Below, piece after piece: positions 42,082-51,197 of a stretch of 64,000 bases of DNA (position 1 is the first letter of the stretch; each line of letters begins with the position of its first letter). Source of the stretch: Bryobacterales bacterium (GTDB lineage Bacteria; Acidobacteriota; Terriglobia; Bryobacterales; Bryobacteraceae). Location of the stretch: assembly GCA_016713735.1 (NCBI GenBank), contig JADJOP010000002.1, forward strand, positions 434,001 through 498,000, in the 5' to 3' direction. The notes under the pieces were generated by a model. It did no database searches and was not told the DNA's origin. It saw nothing but the letters and a program-made list of their open reading frames with translations. The position numbers were made by a program, and so were the translations under genes.

Positions 42082-43392
42082 TCATGGGTTGGGGTGGCGG
42101 ATCACGCTGAAGTTGCGCAATGTGACCGTATCAGGCGAGGCCGCGGTGAGTTGGGCTTGGAAGTCGATCGTAATAGGTTCTGAGAAGGTCGAGGCCTCGG
42201 ACCCGGCCATGGTAGCCATCGCACTCGTGCTGCCCCAGGACTGGCCCGACCAGTAGACCATCGCCGTTCCCGCCGCGACGGAGAAGCGGCCGACGGCGGC
42301 GGTTTCCGTGGAGGGAAGACCCTCGTTCACGAGCGCGCTGCCGCCCCACACAAGTTGGTGTTCGAAGCCAGAGACCCCGCCCTCATGCGTATAGTGAAAG
42401 CTCACCTCAATGCGGTCACCCGCCAGAAGTACGTTTGCCGGAATGGTACAGGTGCCGAGGCTGATCAGCCCGGTCTGGTTCGTGGCCGTGCCACTGCTCG
42501 AGCACAGCACCTGCGAACTGGCCAGGGGCGAACCAGAGATTCGGTAAACCGCGGTCAGGATGTCGTCCACTTGCGGCGTGGCGGCCGTCACAAACGAGAT
42601 GGTTGCGCCGGAGAGATGGAAGTCGCCGCCGGCCTTCTGGAGAATTCCGTTCCGGTACAGCAGGAGGCTGGCCGACGGGCTGGGCGTGTCGCTGAGAGTG
42701 AAGACGGTGTTCGTGCCGTCGATGGTTCCGGAAGGCGTCTCGGCGTCGATGAACTGCGCGCCGAAGGAAGGCGCTCCACCAGTCCCGCAAACCTCGGCGC
42801 TGCCGTCGACCTTAACGCAATCACTTTCGAAGCCGACCACGGAGTCGAGTTCGCCGAAGGTGTTGATCATGGCGGTGCGCCCCGGAACAAATCCGGCCCC
42901 TGCGCGCGGGCGTTCATCCAAGGCGGCTTGCAGCCCTTCCACGTCGGCGATTGTGACGGTTTCCAGCGACCCCGAAGAGCCGCCGCCACCCACTACTGTG
43001 CCAGGGAGGGAAGCGCGGACGTCGCGAACGCGAAGAGTGTCGCTTGAGGGGGGCACGTTCCACGTTTCGGTAAACAAGGTCTTGCCATCGCTGAGGTACT
43101 TGACCTTATAAAAGGCAGCAGGCGTGGCCGTTGTGGTGGGTGTCAACTGAACACGCAGTTTTCCGCGGAACAGGCGAAGGCGCAGGGCCTGCTTGGCGAT
43201 CTGCGCGCCGCCTTCGGTTTCAAATGAGTTCCATTCGATTTCCACAAACCCCGAGTAGGGGGATCCATCGGCGAGGAAGATCTCGTCCTGGATGGTGGTG
43301 AGCGGTGGGGGCGCCGCCATGGCCCTGCCGCTGAGCAGCAGAAAACACAACGGGATGCAGACTTCCATCAATCTGCCGCATTTTGTCGACAT
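42082..43392 (-). CDS. secreted surface-type protein of unknown function
   Basis: 436 residues from the ATG at 43392. A leader (MEVCIPLCFLLLSGRAMAA) indicates export. The middle has a Gly/Ser linker (VVGGGGSSGSLETV) and a segment repeated in phage-tail and surface proteins, NTVFTLSDTPSPSASLLLYR NGILQKAGGDF split by a short turn, where 'lyrNGilq' is the common core. The C-terminal half is beta-rich (LAGDRIEVSFHYTHEGGVSG, PDTVTLRNFSVIRH). Likely an adhesin or surface carbohydrate-binding protein. Upstream sequence folds into hairpins (see leader). A further in-frame start at 43455 would lie inside the main hairpin, so I rejected it. Confidence 0.7.
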   Translation of the reverse strand: MSTKCGRLMEVCIPLCFLLLSGRAMAAPPPLTTIQDEIFLADGSPYSGFVEIEWNSFETEGGAQIAKQALRLRLFRGKLRVQLTPTTTATPAAFYKVKYLSDGKTLFTETWNVPPSSDTLRVRDVRASLPGTVVGGGGSSGSLETVTIADVEGLQAALDERPRAGAGFVPGRTAMINTFGELDSVVGFESDCVKVDGSAEVCGTGGAPSFGAQFIDAETPSGTIDGTNTVFTLSDTPSPSASLLLYRNGILQKAGGDFHLSGATISFVTAATPQVDDILTAVYRISGSPLASSQVLCSSSGTATNQTGLISLGTCTIPANVLLAGDRIEVSFHYTHEGGVSGFEHQLVWGGSALVNEGLPSTETAAVGRFSVAAGTAMVYWSGQSWGSTSAMATMAGSEASTFSEPITIDFQAQLTAASPDTVTLRNFSVIRHPNP

Positions 43393-43441
43393 GTGGGGGC
43401 AATCCTCCTGGTGGCGGGTGGGAAAGCAGGGGCGCAAAAAG

Positions 43442-43574
43442 AGGATGGTCCGCATCGTCGCAAAGGGCGTTCGCCCCTTGGGAGTCGCGGACCATCCTTG
43501 TGCAAGTCCCCATGCCGTGCGGTCTGCGTTGATCGCGGCCGCACTTTCATCGCCGGACCAAGCGTAGCCGACGA
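43442..43574 (-). ncRNA. candidate structured RNA leader with three hairpins
   Basis: Read on the minus strand, three stems precede the secreted-protein gene: 43574-43550 (UCGUCGG/CCGGCGA, containing one G-U pair that is a mismatch on the plus strand), 43544-43517 (GUGCGG/CCGCAC) and a 12-bp perfect outer stem AGGATGGTCCGC/GCGGACCATCCT (43498-43442) enclosing a second, smaller hairpin. The last stem is followed by CTTTTTG. I do not recognise a known riboswitch class. The sequence ends 50 bases before the ATG. Confidence 0.4.
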
Positions 43575-43603
43575 TTTCGCCCGGCCAGGTGCGGCAAGGA
43601 CAC

Positions 43604-43629
43604 GATTCTTGGGAAATAGTCCCAGAATC
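43604..43629 (-). terminator. hairpin after serS
   Basis: GATTCTGGG and CCCAAGAATC (minus-strand sense) pair in a 9-bp stem with one bulged base and a 7-base loop, 41 bases after the serS stop. There is no clear T-tract, so termination is only probable. Confidence 0.35.
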
Positions 43630-43669
43630 AAGGGTTTAACGGGATTCAAATTATTTCAAACGGCTGTGA

Positions 43670-44950
43670 CTACCCTAGCTTGCCGCGGGCGGTGATGCGT
43701 TCCGCGTTGAGATAGGGGCGCAGAGCCTCGGGGACCAGAATCGAGCCATCGGCCTGCTGGTAGTTTTCGACAATGGCCACCCAGGTGCGGCCCACCGCAA
43801 GGCCGCTGCCGTTGAGCGTGTGCAGCGGTTCGGTCTTCTTGCCCGAGCGGCAGCGGATGCCGGCCCGGCGCGCCTGGAAGGCCTCGAAGCTGGAGCAGGA
43901 ACTGATCTCCTTGAACTCGCCTTGGCTCGGAAGCCAGACTTCAATGTCGTACGTCTTGGCCGAGGAAAAGCCCATGTCCCCCGTACAGAGAACGACGGTT
44001 CGAAAGGGCAGGCCGAGACGGTTCAGAATATCTTCGGCATCGGAGGTCAGCTTTTCCAGTTGCTCGATGCTCTGATCGGGACGTGTGAACTTGACCAGTT
44101 CCACCTTTTGAAACTGGTGCTGGCGGATGATGCCTCGCACATCGCGTCCGTAGCTGCCGGCTTCCGAGCGGAAGCACGGCGTGTAGGCGCACAGTGAAAT
44201 GGGCAGGCTCTCAGCTTCCAGTGTCTCATCGCGGAACAGGTTGGTTACGGGGACTTCGGCGGTGGGGGCGAGCCAGTAGTCGGTGCCTTCGATCTTAAAC
44301 AGGTCGGCGGCAAACTTGGGCAATTGGCCGGTGCCAAACAGGCTGGCCGAATTGATCATGAACGGCGGCAAAATCTCGGTATAGCCGTGCTCGCGGGTGT
44401 GGACGTCGAGCATGAAGTTGATGAGGGCGCGTTCGAGCTTGGCGCCGAGATCGACGTAGACGGCAAAGCGGGCGCCGGTGATCTTGGCGGCACGGTCAAA
44501 GTCCAGGATGCCGAGGTCGGGCCCGAGGTCCCAATGGGCCTTGGCGGGGAAGGGAAGCGGGGCCGGAGGCTCACCGCCCCGAACAACTAGATTGTCCTCG
44601 GCGCTCTTGCCGGTGGGCACCGATTCGTGGGGCGTATTCGGAATGCCGGCCAGGAGTTCGCGGAACCGGTCGTCCAGTTCTGCGGCTTTTTTCTCCAGTT
44701 CGGCAACGCGGTCGCCAAGAGCCCGGACCTTGGCTTGCAACTCCGTTGTGTCGGCCCCGGACTTCTTCAGCTTGCCGATCTCCGTGCTCTCGGCGTTGCG
44801 CTGGGCCTTGAGCGACTCGCTTTCGGTGAGCGCGGAGCGCCGCTCCGCGTCAAGGGTGCGAAAGGCGGCTACGTCGAGGATGAAGCCGCGGGTGGCGAGC
44901 CGTTCGGCCACGGCATCGAGGTTGGACCGAAAATGGGATAAGTCGTGCAT
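43670..44950 (-). CDS. serS: seryl-tRNA synthetase
   Basis: A 426-residue class II synthetase that charges tRNA-Ser. The N-terminal arm is a long coiled coil (DTTELQAKVRALGDRVAELE). The catalytic domain has motif 2 (FRSEAGSYGRDVRGIIRQHQ) and motif 3 (LNGSGLAVGRTWVAIVENYQ). The ATG at 44950 is used; an upstream Met four codons earlier is less likely. Confidence 0.97.
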   Translation of the reverse strand: MHDLSHFRSNLDAVAERLATRGFILDVAAFRTLDAERRSALTESESLKAQRNAESTEIGKLKKSGADTTELQAKVRALGDRVAELEKKAAELDDRFRELLAGIPNTPHESVPTGKSAEDNLVVRGGEPPAPLPFPAKAHWDLGPDLGILDFDRAAKITGARFAVYVDLGAKLERALINFMLDVHTREHGYTEILPPFMINSASLFGTGQLPKFAADLFKIEGTDYWLAPTAEVPVTNLFRDETLEAESLPISLCAYTPCFRSEAGSYGRDVRGIIRQHQFQKVELVKFTRPDQSIEQLEKLTSDAEDILNRLGLPFRTVVLCTGDMGFSSAKTYDIEVWLPSQGEFKEISSCSSFEAFQARRAGIRCRSGKKTEPLHTLNGSGLAVGRTWVAIVENYQQADGSILVPEALRPYLNAERITARGKLG

Positions 44951-45102
44951 AGAGGGAAGCACCCTATTCTACCGTTGCCCCGAGCCGGATGGCCTGGGCC
45001 TCGGCTGGCCGGCTGCGGAACCAGGAGGCGCCGGGCCGTGTGCTATCCTGTGAGGGATCGATAAAGAGAGATTCAAGGAAAACGAGGAGTTCGTAACACA
45101 GT

Positions 45103-45372
45103 ATGGCACTTGCGGTTGAGATCAAGCAGGAAATCGTTCAGAACTACCGGGTCCACAAGACCGACTGCGGCTCGCCGGAAGTGCAAGTAGCGCTGTTGAG
45201 CAAGCGGATTCTGGATCTGACCGAGCATTTCAAGGCCAACAAGAAGGACCACCATTCGCGGCGCGGTTTGCTGCTGCTGGTCGCCCGGCGTCGGCGTTTG
45301 CTCGATTACCTGAAGCGCACGGCTCCGGAGCGCTACAAGTCCCTGATTGACCGTCTTGGTCTCCGCCGCTAG
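45103..45372 (+). CDS. rpsO: 30S ribosomal protein S15
   Basis: 89 residues, the normal length. Sequence features include IVQNYRVHKTDCGSPEVQVA, LTEHFKANKKDHHSRRGLLL and the C-terminal RYKSLIDRLGLRR. It binds 16S rRNA early in small-subunit assembly. It is followed by pnp in the conserved rpsO-pnp order. Confidence 0.98.
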   Translation: MALAVEIKQEIVQNYRVHKTDCGSPEVQVALLSKRILDLTEHFKANKKDHHSRRGLLLLVARRRRLLDYLKRTAPERYKSLIDRLGLRR

Positions 45373-45373
45373 T

Positions 45374-45409
45374 CCGTCGCAGACGGCTGGGAACCGCCCG
45401 AGGGGGCGG
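45374..45409 (+). other. paired hairpins between rpsO and pnp
   Basis: Two perfect stems follow the rpsO stop: CCGTC/GACGG (45374-45386, 3-base loop) and CCGCCC/GGGCGG (45394-45409, 4-base loop). There is no T-tract. In E. coli the same gap holds structures that control RNase processing of pnp mRNA; a like role here is inference. Confidence 0.4.
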
Positions 45410-45496
45410 CGCGGTGGTATGTCAGGGCTAAGAGTTCCATCCCGATAGCATTCCTGAAGTCTCCCTTGATCGGACGTGACGATTAAGGAGATGGAA

Positions 45497-47621
45497 ATGA
45501 TCCATACAGTTGAAGTAGATCTGCAGGGCAAAAAGCTCAGCCTGGAAACGGGCAAGCTGGCCAAGCAGGCAGGCGGTGCCGTTGTGGTGCGTCTGGGCGA
45601 GACGGTGGTGCTGGTCACCGCCTGCTCCAATTTGGAGCCGAAGCCGAATCAAGCGTTTTTCCCCCTGACGGTGGATTACCGGGAAGCCACCTATGCCGCC
45701 GGCAAGTTCCCCGGCGGCTTCATCAAGCGCGAAGGCCGCCCGAGCGAAAAAGAGGTCCTCACCTGCCGCTTCATTGACCGGCCCATCCGCCCGCTCTTCC
45801 CCGAAGGCTACATGTGCGACACGCAGGTGATCGGCATGGTGCTTTCGGCAGACCCGCAGATCGACCCCGGCCCGCTGGCCATCGTCGGCGCGGCGGCAGC
45901 CCTCGCCATCAGTGAGATTCCTTTCCACCATGTGCTCGCCGGTACGCGCGTGAGCATGTCGGGCGGCAAACTGATTCCGTTCCCCACCTACGACGAGGCG
46001 CGTGATGCTGAGTTGACGATCCTGCTTGCCGGCACTGAAGACGGCATCGTGATGGTGGAAGCGGGAGCCAACCAGGTGAGTGAAGACCAGGTGGTGGACG
46101 CCATTGAGTTCGGCCACGAGACCTGCCGCAAGATCATTGCCGCCATCAAGGACTTGCAGAAGCTGGCCGGCAAGGCGAAGCGGGTTTATGAGCCGCCGCC
46201 GGTGAATGAGGAGATGTACAAGAAGATCGAGGACGCCGTGCGCGCCGATCTGACCGACGCGCTGAACACCGGGAAGTACAGCAAACTGGAAAGCTACGCC
46301 AAGGTGGACGAAGCCAAGGCAAAGGCCAAGGCGCTATTCGAGACTCCGGAAGAGCAAACCCAAGCCAAGGCCCTGTTTGACCGTCTGAAGGAGAGCATCT
46401 TCCGCGACGAAATGCTGGAGAAGCGGCGCCGTCCGGACGGGCGCAAGTTCGATCAACTCCGCACCATCACCACTGAGACGGGCGTTCTGCCCCGCACGCA
46501 TGGTTCGGCGCTCTTCACGCGCGGCGAAACGCAGGCCCTGGTGACGGCGACGCTCGGCACCAAGGACGACGAGCAGCGCATCGAACTGCTCGACCAGGGC
46601 GCGGTGCAGGCCAAGCGGTTTATGCTGCACTACAACTTCCCGCCGTTCTCGGTGGGTGAGGTTGGATTCATGCGCGGACCGGGACGGCGTGAAATCGGCC
46701 ACGGCGCGCTGGCCGAGCGGGCTCTGTCGGCGGTCCTTCCCGACGAGAAGGAGTTTCCCTACACGCTGAAAGTGGTGTCGGAAATCCTCGAGTCGAACGG
46801 TTCCAGTTCGATGGCCAGCGTCTGCGGTGGTTCGCTCAGCCTCATGGACGCGGGCGTTCCGTTGAAGGCCTCGGTGGCGGGCATCGCCATGGGCCTGGTG
46901 AAGGAAGGCGACAAGTACGCCGTGCTCACCGACATCGCCGGCGCCGAGGACCACTACGGCGATATGGACTTCAAGGTGGCCGGTACGCGCGAAGGTGTCA
47001 CCGCGCTGCAGATGGACATCAAGGTGCCCAACGTGTCGGCGGCGCTCATGCGCGAAGCCCTGGCCCAGGCCAAAAAGGCCCGGCTGGAGATTCTCGACAA
47101 CATGGACGCCACCCTGGGCACGGCGCGGCCCCGAGATGTCGCCCTACGCTCCGCGCATCTACACCGTCACCATCCCGGTGGACAAGATCCGCGAACTCAT
47201 CGGACCGGGCGGCAAGATGATCCGCTCCATCACCGAAGAGACGCAGACCAAGATCGACATCAGCGACGACGGTACGGTGAACATCTTCGCCACTGACGGC
47301 GACAAGGCTCAGGCCGCGCTCAAGCGCGTGCAGGAGATCTGCGCCGTGGCCGAGGTGGGCAAGATCTACCTGGGTAAGGTGGTGCGCATCGTCGACTTCG
47401 GCGCCTTCGTCGAAATCTTCCCCGGCACCGACGGCCTGCTGCACATCAGCGAGATCGCCGAAAGCCGCGTGAAGCAGGTGACCGACGAGCTACAGGAAGG
47501 CGATATGATCCAGGTGAAGTGCCTGGCCATCGAAGGCAACAAGATCAAGCTCAGCCGCAAGGCCGTGCTCAAGGAACTGCGCGAAGCCGTCAAAAAGGGC
47601 GGCGACAAGAGCGGCGACTAG
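45497..47621 (+). CDS. pnp: polyribonucleotide nucleotidyltransferase (PNPase), one-base frameshift
   Basis: Phosphorolytic 3'-5' exoribonuclease. Two RNase PH domains (FINAL parts GGFIKREGRPSEKEVLTCRF and KRRRPDGRKFDQLRTI), the catalytic segment VCGGSLSLMDAGVPLKASVA and then, in another frame, the KH domain (KIRELIGPGGKMIRSITEE) and S1 domain (LGKVVRIVDFGAFVEIFPG). The frame changes at the C-run 47129-47132; removing one C restores GTARPEMSPYAPRIYTV and a continuous protein of 707 residues, close to the usual length. PNPase is rarely lost, so this is very probably a sequencing error. I chose ATG 45497, six bases after AAGGAG. Confidence 0.93.
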
Positions 47622-47647
47622 CCACCTTTCCCGCATCTGCGGATCAA

Positions 47648-47687
47648 CCAACGCCGCCCGCTCCCTCAGGGGTCCTGGCGGCGTTGG
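47648..47687 (+). terminator. terminator after pnp
   Basis: A perfect 11-bp inverted repeat, CCAACGCCGCC and GGCGGCGTTGG, encloses an 18-base loop that can itself pair (CCCTCAGGG). It is followed by TGTCTTTG, a weak T-tract. It ends the rpsO-pnp transcript 27 bases after the pnp stop. Confidence 0.65.
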
Positions 47688-47754
47688 TGTCTTTGCGGAT
47701 CCGAGATCACCAGAGATGGGAACAATCCAGGCCACGCCGGTGTCCTACAAGGCC

Positions 47755-48213
47755 ATGAGACCTTCGCCCGCTCCGGTCCTCTTGGCACTGCTGCTTGTGG
47801 TATGCATGCCTGTGCCGCTTGCGGCCTGCATGTGCGCTGAACCGCCGGCTGCCACAAGGATGTTCCAACGCTCCGAGTCCGTCTTCGTGGGAACGGTCGT
47901 GCGCCACTGGTTCGGCGACATGGTCTCGTACGTGGGCAGACTCAGACCGCTGCAGCCGCTTCTGGGCTACCGGCGGATCAGCTTCGAAATTCACGAGGTG
48001 CTCCGCGGTCCAGGGCGCGATCGCATCACTGTCCTCGCCGATTTCGTGGGCTGCACGTTCGAGTTCCTTCCAGGGGAGAGATATCTGGTGTACGCAGTTA
48101 GGGATGAGAACAGCGAGAGCCTCTTTACGAGCGCCTGTTTTCGAACGGTTCCCTATGCTCGAGCAGCGGAAGATCTCGTCACGCTGCGTTCGATCCGCAA
48201 GCGCGCTCCATGA
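47755..48213 (+). CDS. exported NTR/TIMP-like protein
   Basis: A 152-residue protein with a signal peptide (APVLLALLLVVCMPVPLAA) immediately followed by CMCAEPP, the Cys-x-Cys start of netrin/TIMP-like (NTR) domains, then SESVFVGTVVRHW, FEIHEVLRGPGRDRITV and a second half with Cys residues (FVGCTFEFLPGERYLVYAV, TSACFRTVPYA) able to form disulfides. Bacterial members are poorly known. I used the ATG at 47755. Confidence 0.75.
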   Translation: MRPSPAPVLLALLLVVCMPVPLAACMCAEPPAATRMFQRSESVFVGTVVRHWFGDMVSYVGRLRPLQPLLGYRRISFEIHEVLRGPGRDRITVLADFVGCTFEFLPGERYLVYAVRDENSESLFTSACFRTVPYARAAEDLVTLRSIRKRAP

Positions 48214-48242
48214 AGTTGTACGCAAAGCTGTACATTAGGGCC

Positions 48243-48494
48243 ATGAAGACCGTCTCCTTTAGTAAAGCGCGGAACGAATTCGCCAAGACCCTTGATGCGG
48301 TCGTGGACGATCATGCGCCGGTTCTGGTGACGCGCAAGGACAAGACACCAGTCGTGATGGTCTCCCTACCGGATTACGAGTCGATGCAGGAGACCAACTA
48401 CCTGCTCAGTACGCCGGCCAACGCGCGACGCCTGATGAAGTCGCTCGCTGCGGCGCGTGCGGGACGGACACGGGCAGTCACGATACCCAAGTGA
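48243..48494 (+). CDS. antitoxin of the Phd/YefM family
   Basis: An 83-residue protein: MKTVSFSKARNEFAKTLDAV is the N-terminal DNA-binding segment, VLVTRKDKTPVVMVSLPDYE the core strand, and SMQETNYLLSTPANARRLMK the toxin-binding tail typical of YefM. It would neutralise the downstream toxin and repress the pair. Its stop codon overlaps the toxin start by four bases. Confidence 0.92.
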   Translation: MKTVSFSKARNEFAKTLDAVVDDHAPVLVTRKDKTPVVMVSLPDYESMQETNYLLSTPANARRLMKSLAAARAGRTRAVTIPK

Positions 48495-48752
48495 GCGTCA
48501 CCTTCACGGATAGCGCCTGGGAGGAGTACCTCTACTGGCATCAGCAGGATCAGTCCATCCTCAGCCGCATTCACCTGCTCCTCCGCGAGATCCAACGGCA
48601 TCCCTGCACGGGGATTGGTAAACCGGAACCGCTTCGAGGTCCCCTTGCCGGATCCCTGGTCCAGGCGCATTGATGCGCGCCAACGGCTGGTCTACCAGGT
48701 CGAGAAGGGCCGGCTAATTGTATTGCAGTGCCGGTTTCACTACGGCAAGTGA
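48491..48752 (+). CDS. YoeB-type toxin, one-base frameshift
   Basis: A GTG-start gene coupled to the antitoxin. The first frame gives FTDSAWEEYLYWHQQDQSIL and IQRHPCTGIGKPEPLRG, the YoeB pattern, but ends early at QAH. Removing one C from the C-run at 48654-48656 restores SWSRRIDARQRLVYQVEKGR and RLIVLQCRFHYGK, including the catalytic Glu, Arg and C-terminal His-Tyr of this ribosome-dependent mRNase, for 86 residues. Either a sequencing error or a genuine loss of toxicity; the second would leave a harmless toxin with a working antitoxin. Confidence 0.82.
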
Positions 48753-48776
48753 GCTGTTCCGAGCGTCTATTCGCCC

Positions 48777-50030
48777 TTACACCCGCTCCGGCACCACATA
48801 CGGCCGGCGATATTCCCGCGTCAGCATCCTGTTCGCCTCAGCGTCGTCGGGGAACTGCATGCTCGCTTCGTCGAACTTCAGCTTGCGCCCCAGGCGCTGG
48901 CTGATGTTGCCGAGATGGCACAGCGCCGTCGAGAGGAACGTCTCCTCGATCTCAGCCGACAGGAGCTTCGGATCACGCGCGCGGACGGCGTTCGCGAAGC
49001 TCTGGAAGTGGTTCTCGTCGGCTGGATAGGTCGTTTCGGGTTCCAGTTCCTTGTTGCGGTCCATGCGGACGCGAAAGCGGCCGTCGGCCATCACGTGCAT
49101 GTGCCCCTTGGTGCCGAAGAAGTCCCACGACATCGGCTCTGCCGTGTAGAGCCCGCGCAACTGGCCCAGGATCATCGTGCCGTCGCCATAGGTCCACGTG
49201 ACGTTCTGCGTGTTGGGCGTCTGCGCCTGGTCCTTATAACCGAAGCGCCCGCCGCTCGATTCGATGCTTACCGGCAGCCGCTTCTTCATACCCCAGCGCA
49301 GGATGTCGATGAGGTGGATGCCGTTGTTGCCCAGTTCGCCGTTGCCGAAATCCCAGAACCAGTGCCAGTTATAGTGCACCAGGTTTTCGTGATACGGCTG
49401 CATGGGCGCGGGACCAACCCACAGATCCCAGTTCAGCCAGCCGGGCACTGGTTTGTGCTCCTTGAAACCAATGCTGTCGCGCGAGCCGGGGAAGAAGAAG
49501 TTGCCCTGGTAAATGTCGCCGATCGCGCCGGAGTGCACTACTTCAATCGCCTTGCGGAAGCGGCCCCACCAGCGGCGCTGCGTGCCTCCGGCGGCGATGC
49601 GCTTGTACTTGCGTGCCGCCTCCACCAGTTTCGTCCCCTCCCACACGTTGTGCGAGACAGGCTTCTCGACGTACACGTCCTTGCCCGCCTGCATCGCCCA
49701 AATAGCGGTGAGAGTGTGCCAGTGGTTCGTTGTGGCGATGGTGACGGCGTCGATCTCCTTGTCGTCGAAGATGCGCCGCATATCGGCGTCGATCTTTGGC
49801 CGCTTGCCCGTGCGCTTGAAGATCTCCGAGGCGGCGGCTTCGGTCCGGTTGCCATCGGGGTCTACTAGCGCCGCGACCTCAATATTCGCGCCCTCCGGCA
49901 TCTCCTTGATGTGCGCTGAGCCGCGCGAGCCCACGCCGATGATGGCCACGCGGACGCGATCGTTGGCTTGGGCCCAGCTTTGCGAAGCGGCCGCGGCCGC
50001 CGAGACGAGGAAGTGACGACGTTTCACCAT
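48777..50030 (-). CDS. Tat-exported Gfo/Idh/MocA-family oxidoreductase
   Basis: A 417-residue protein. Leader MVKRRHFLVSAAAAASQSWA with twin Arg; then the Rossmann fold VRVAIIGVGSRGSAHI and the family motif GKDVYVEKPVSHNVWEG with the catalytic Lys. The C-terminal part has LGNNGIHLIDILRWGM, where His is conserved, and a SVSVSG-like substrate domain. Members oxidise or reduce sugars with tightly bound NAD(P). Export of a nicotinamide enzyme is common in Acidobacteriota and Planctomycetes members of the family. It lies downstream of the mannonate dehydratase in the same direction. Confidence 0.88.
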   Translation of the reverse strand: MVKRRHFLVSAAAAASQSWAQANDRVRVAIIGVGSRGSAHIKEMPEGANIEVAALVDPDGNRTEAAASEIFKRTGKRPKIDADMRRIFDDKEIDAVTIATTNHWHTLTAIWAMQAGKDVYVEKPVSHNVWEGTKLVEAARKYKRIAAGGTQRRWWGRFRKAIEVVHSGAIGDIYQGNFFFPGSRDSIGFKEHKPVPGWLNWDLWVGPAPMQPYHENLVHYNWHWFWDFGNGELGNNGIHLIDILRWGMKKRLPVSIESSGGRFGYKDQAQTPNTQNVTWTYGDGTMILGQLRGLYTAEPMSWDFFGTKGHMHVMADGRFRVRMDRNKELEPETTYPADENHFQSFANAVRARDPKLLSAEIEETFLSTALCHLGNISQRLGRKLKFDEASMQFPDDAEANRMLTREYRRPYVVPERV

Positions 50031-50093
50031 GGGAGCCACCAGTGTATCGCTTGGCTCCCGCCATGTGGGTGAGAGTGTGCCTGCGCGCGGCGA

Positions 50094-51197
50094 TCAGGCG
50101 TACGGCAGCCCCAGCCCCTGCATCACGCCTTTCATGTAGCCGATGGCGAAGATCTTGCCCTGGATGGCGTACCCAGGCCGGTCGTTCGTTTCCTCATCGA
50201 GCGTCGGCGCGTGGTCAGGCCGGATCGGCACCTGCAGCCCCACCTCATGATAGGTCTTCAGCATCTTCACCATGTCGGTCTGTCCTTCGTCGTGGAAGGT
50301 CTCGGTGAAGTGGTCGCGCGTGCCGGCGATGTCGCGGAAATGGACGAAGAAAATCTTCTTCTTGCCCCACTCACGGACCAGCGAAACGCAGTCCTCGCCC
50401 ATGGCAATGAAGTTGGCCTGGCAGAAGGTGACTCCGTTCACAGGGCTCGGCACGAGGTTCATGATCTTGCGGTAGTTCGCCGCGCTGGTCACGATACGGC
50501 CAATGCCGCGCAGCGGCGACAGCGGCGGGTCATCCGGGTGCAGCGCCATCTGCACCCCTGCCTTCTCGGCCGCCGGGATGACGGCTTTCAGGAAGTATTC
50601 GATGTTCTGCCAGATCTTCTCTTCCGGCACCTCGCCCCACTTCGTCAGCCCCTGCCCTTGGGAGGCAGCCAGATCGAAGTCAGTCAACAGCGCCCCGCCG
50701 CGGCCCTTGGCGTCCACCTGCGTGCGATACCAGCCCAGGCCGGCCATGAAGTTGTAGCAGAGCACCTTGATGCCGACGTTGCTCAGAGCCTTGATCGCGG
50801 CGATGTAATTCTCGATCTCCTCGTCGCGCCCTTCGATGCCGAGTTTGATCTTCTCGGCGGGCACGGGGTGGCTTTCCACGCCGGCGACAGTCATGCCGAT
50901 GGAGGCGAAGTCGGCCTTCATCTTCGCCAGCGCCGCTTCGTATTCGCTCTTCGGCACGCGGCCCAGGTTGGCGCCGCAGATGGCGTAGTTGACGCCGATC
51001 TGCTTGCTCACGCGCGCCTTGTGGTCGACGCGGTTCGAGTTCATGGTGGCAAACTGCAGCCCCGTGCCCGTACGGCTGATGCGATGCGGCGCACCGAGCG
51101 CATTCTTGCCAATCGTCGAGGCCGCTGAAGTGGGCGCGAGACCGGCCGCGGCCAGCCCCGCCGCCGTCTGCAATCCCTGCCGCCGTGTGATGTTCAT
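50094..51197 (-). CDS. mannonate dehydratase (UxuA-like) with Tat-type leader
   Basis: A 367-residue TIM-barrel enzyme. The metal and substrate motifs of UxuA are recognisable: MALHPDDPPLSPLRGIGRI, VNGVTFCQANFIAMGED, IFFVHFRDIAGTRDHFTE, ETFHDEGQTDMV, IRPDHAPTL and the C-terminal GYAIQGKIFAIGYMKGVMQG. It removes water from D-mannonate to give 2-keto-3-deoxy-gluconate. The leader MNITRRQGLQTAAGLAAAGL has two Arg and AGLAAAGLAPTSAAS, so it may be Tat exported, unlike the cytosolic E. coli enzyme. The ATG at 51197 has an AGGAG site nine bases upstream. Confidence 0.85.
   Translation of the reverse strand: MNITRRQGLQTAAGLAAAGLAPTSAASTIGKNALGAPHRISRTGTGLQFATMNSNRVDHKARVSKQIGVNYAICGANLGRVPKSEYEAALAKMKADFASIGMTVAGVESHPVPAEKIKLGIEGRDEEIENYIAAIKALSNVGIKVLCYNFMAGLGWYRTQVDAKGRGGALLTDFDLAASQGQGLTKWGEVPEEKIWQNIEYFLKAVIPAAEKAGVQMALHPDDPPLSPLRGIGRIVTSAANYRKIMNLVPSPVNGVTFCQANFIAMGEDCVSLVREWGKKKIFFVHFRDIAGTRDHFTETFHDEGQTDMVKMLKTYHEVGLQVPIRPDHAPTLDEETNDRPGYAIQGKIFAIGYMKGVMQGLGLPYA

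Noticed and set aside
43442..43669. c-di-GMP (GEMM) or other known riboswitch
   Set aside because: The conserved core sequences of the classes I know are absent; only hairpins are visible, so I list it as an unclassified leader.
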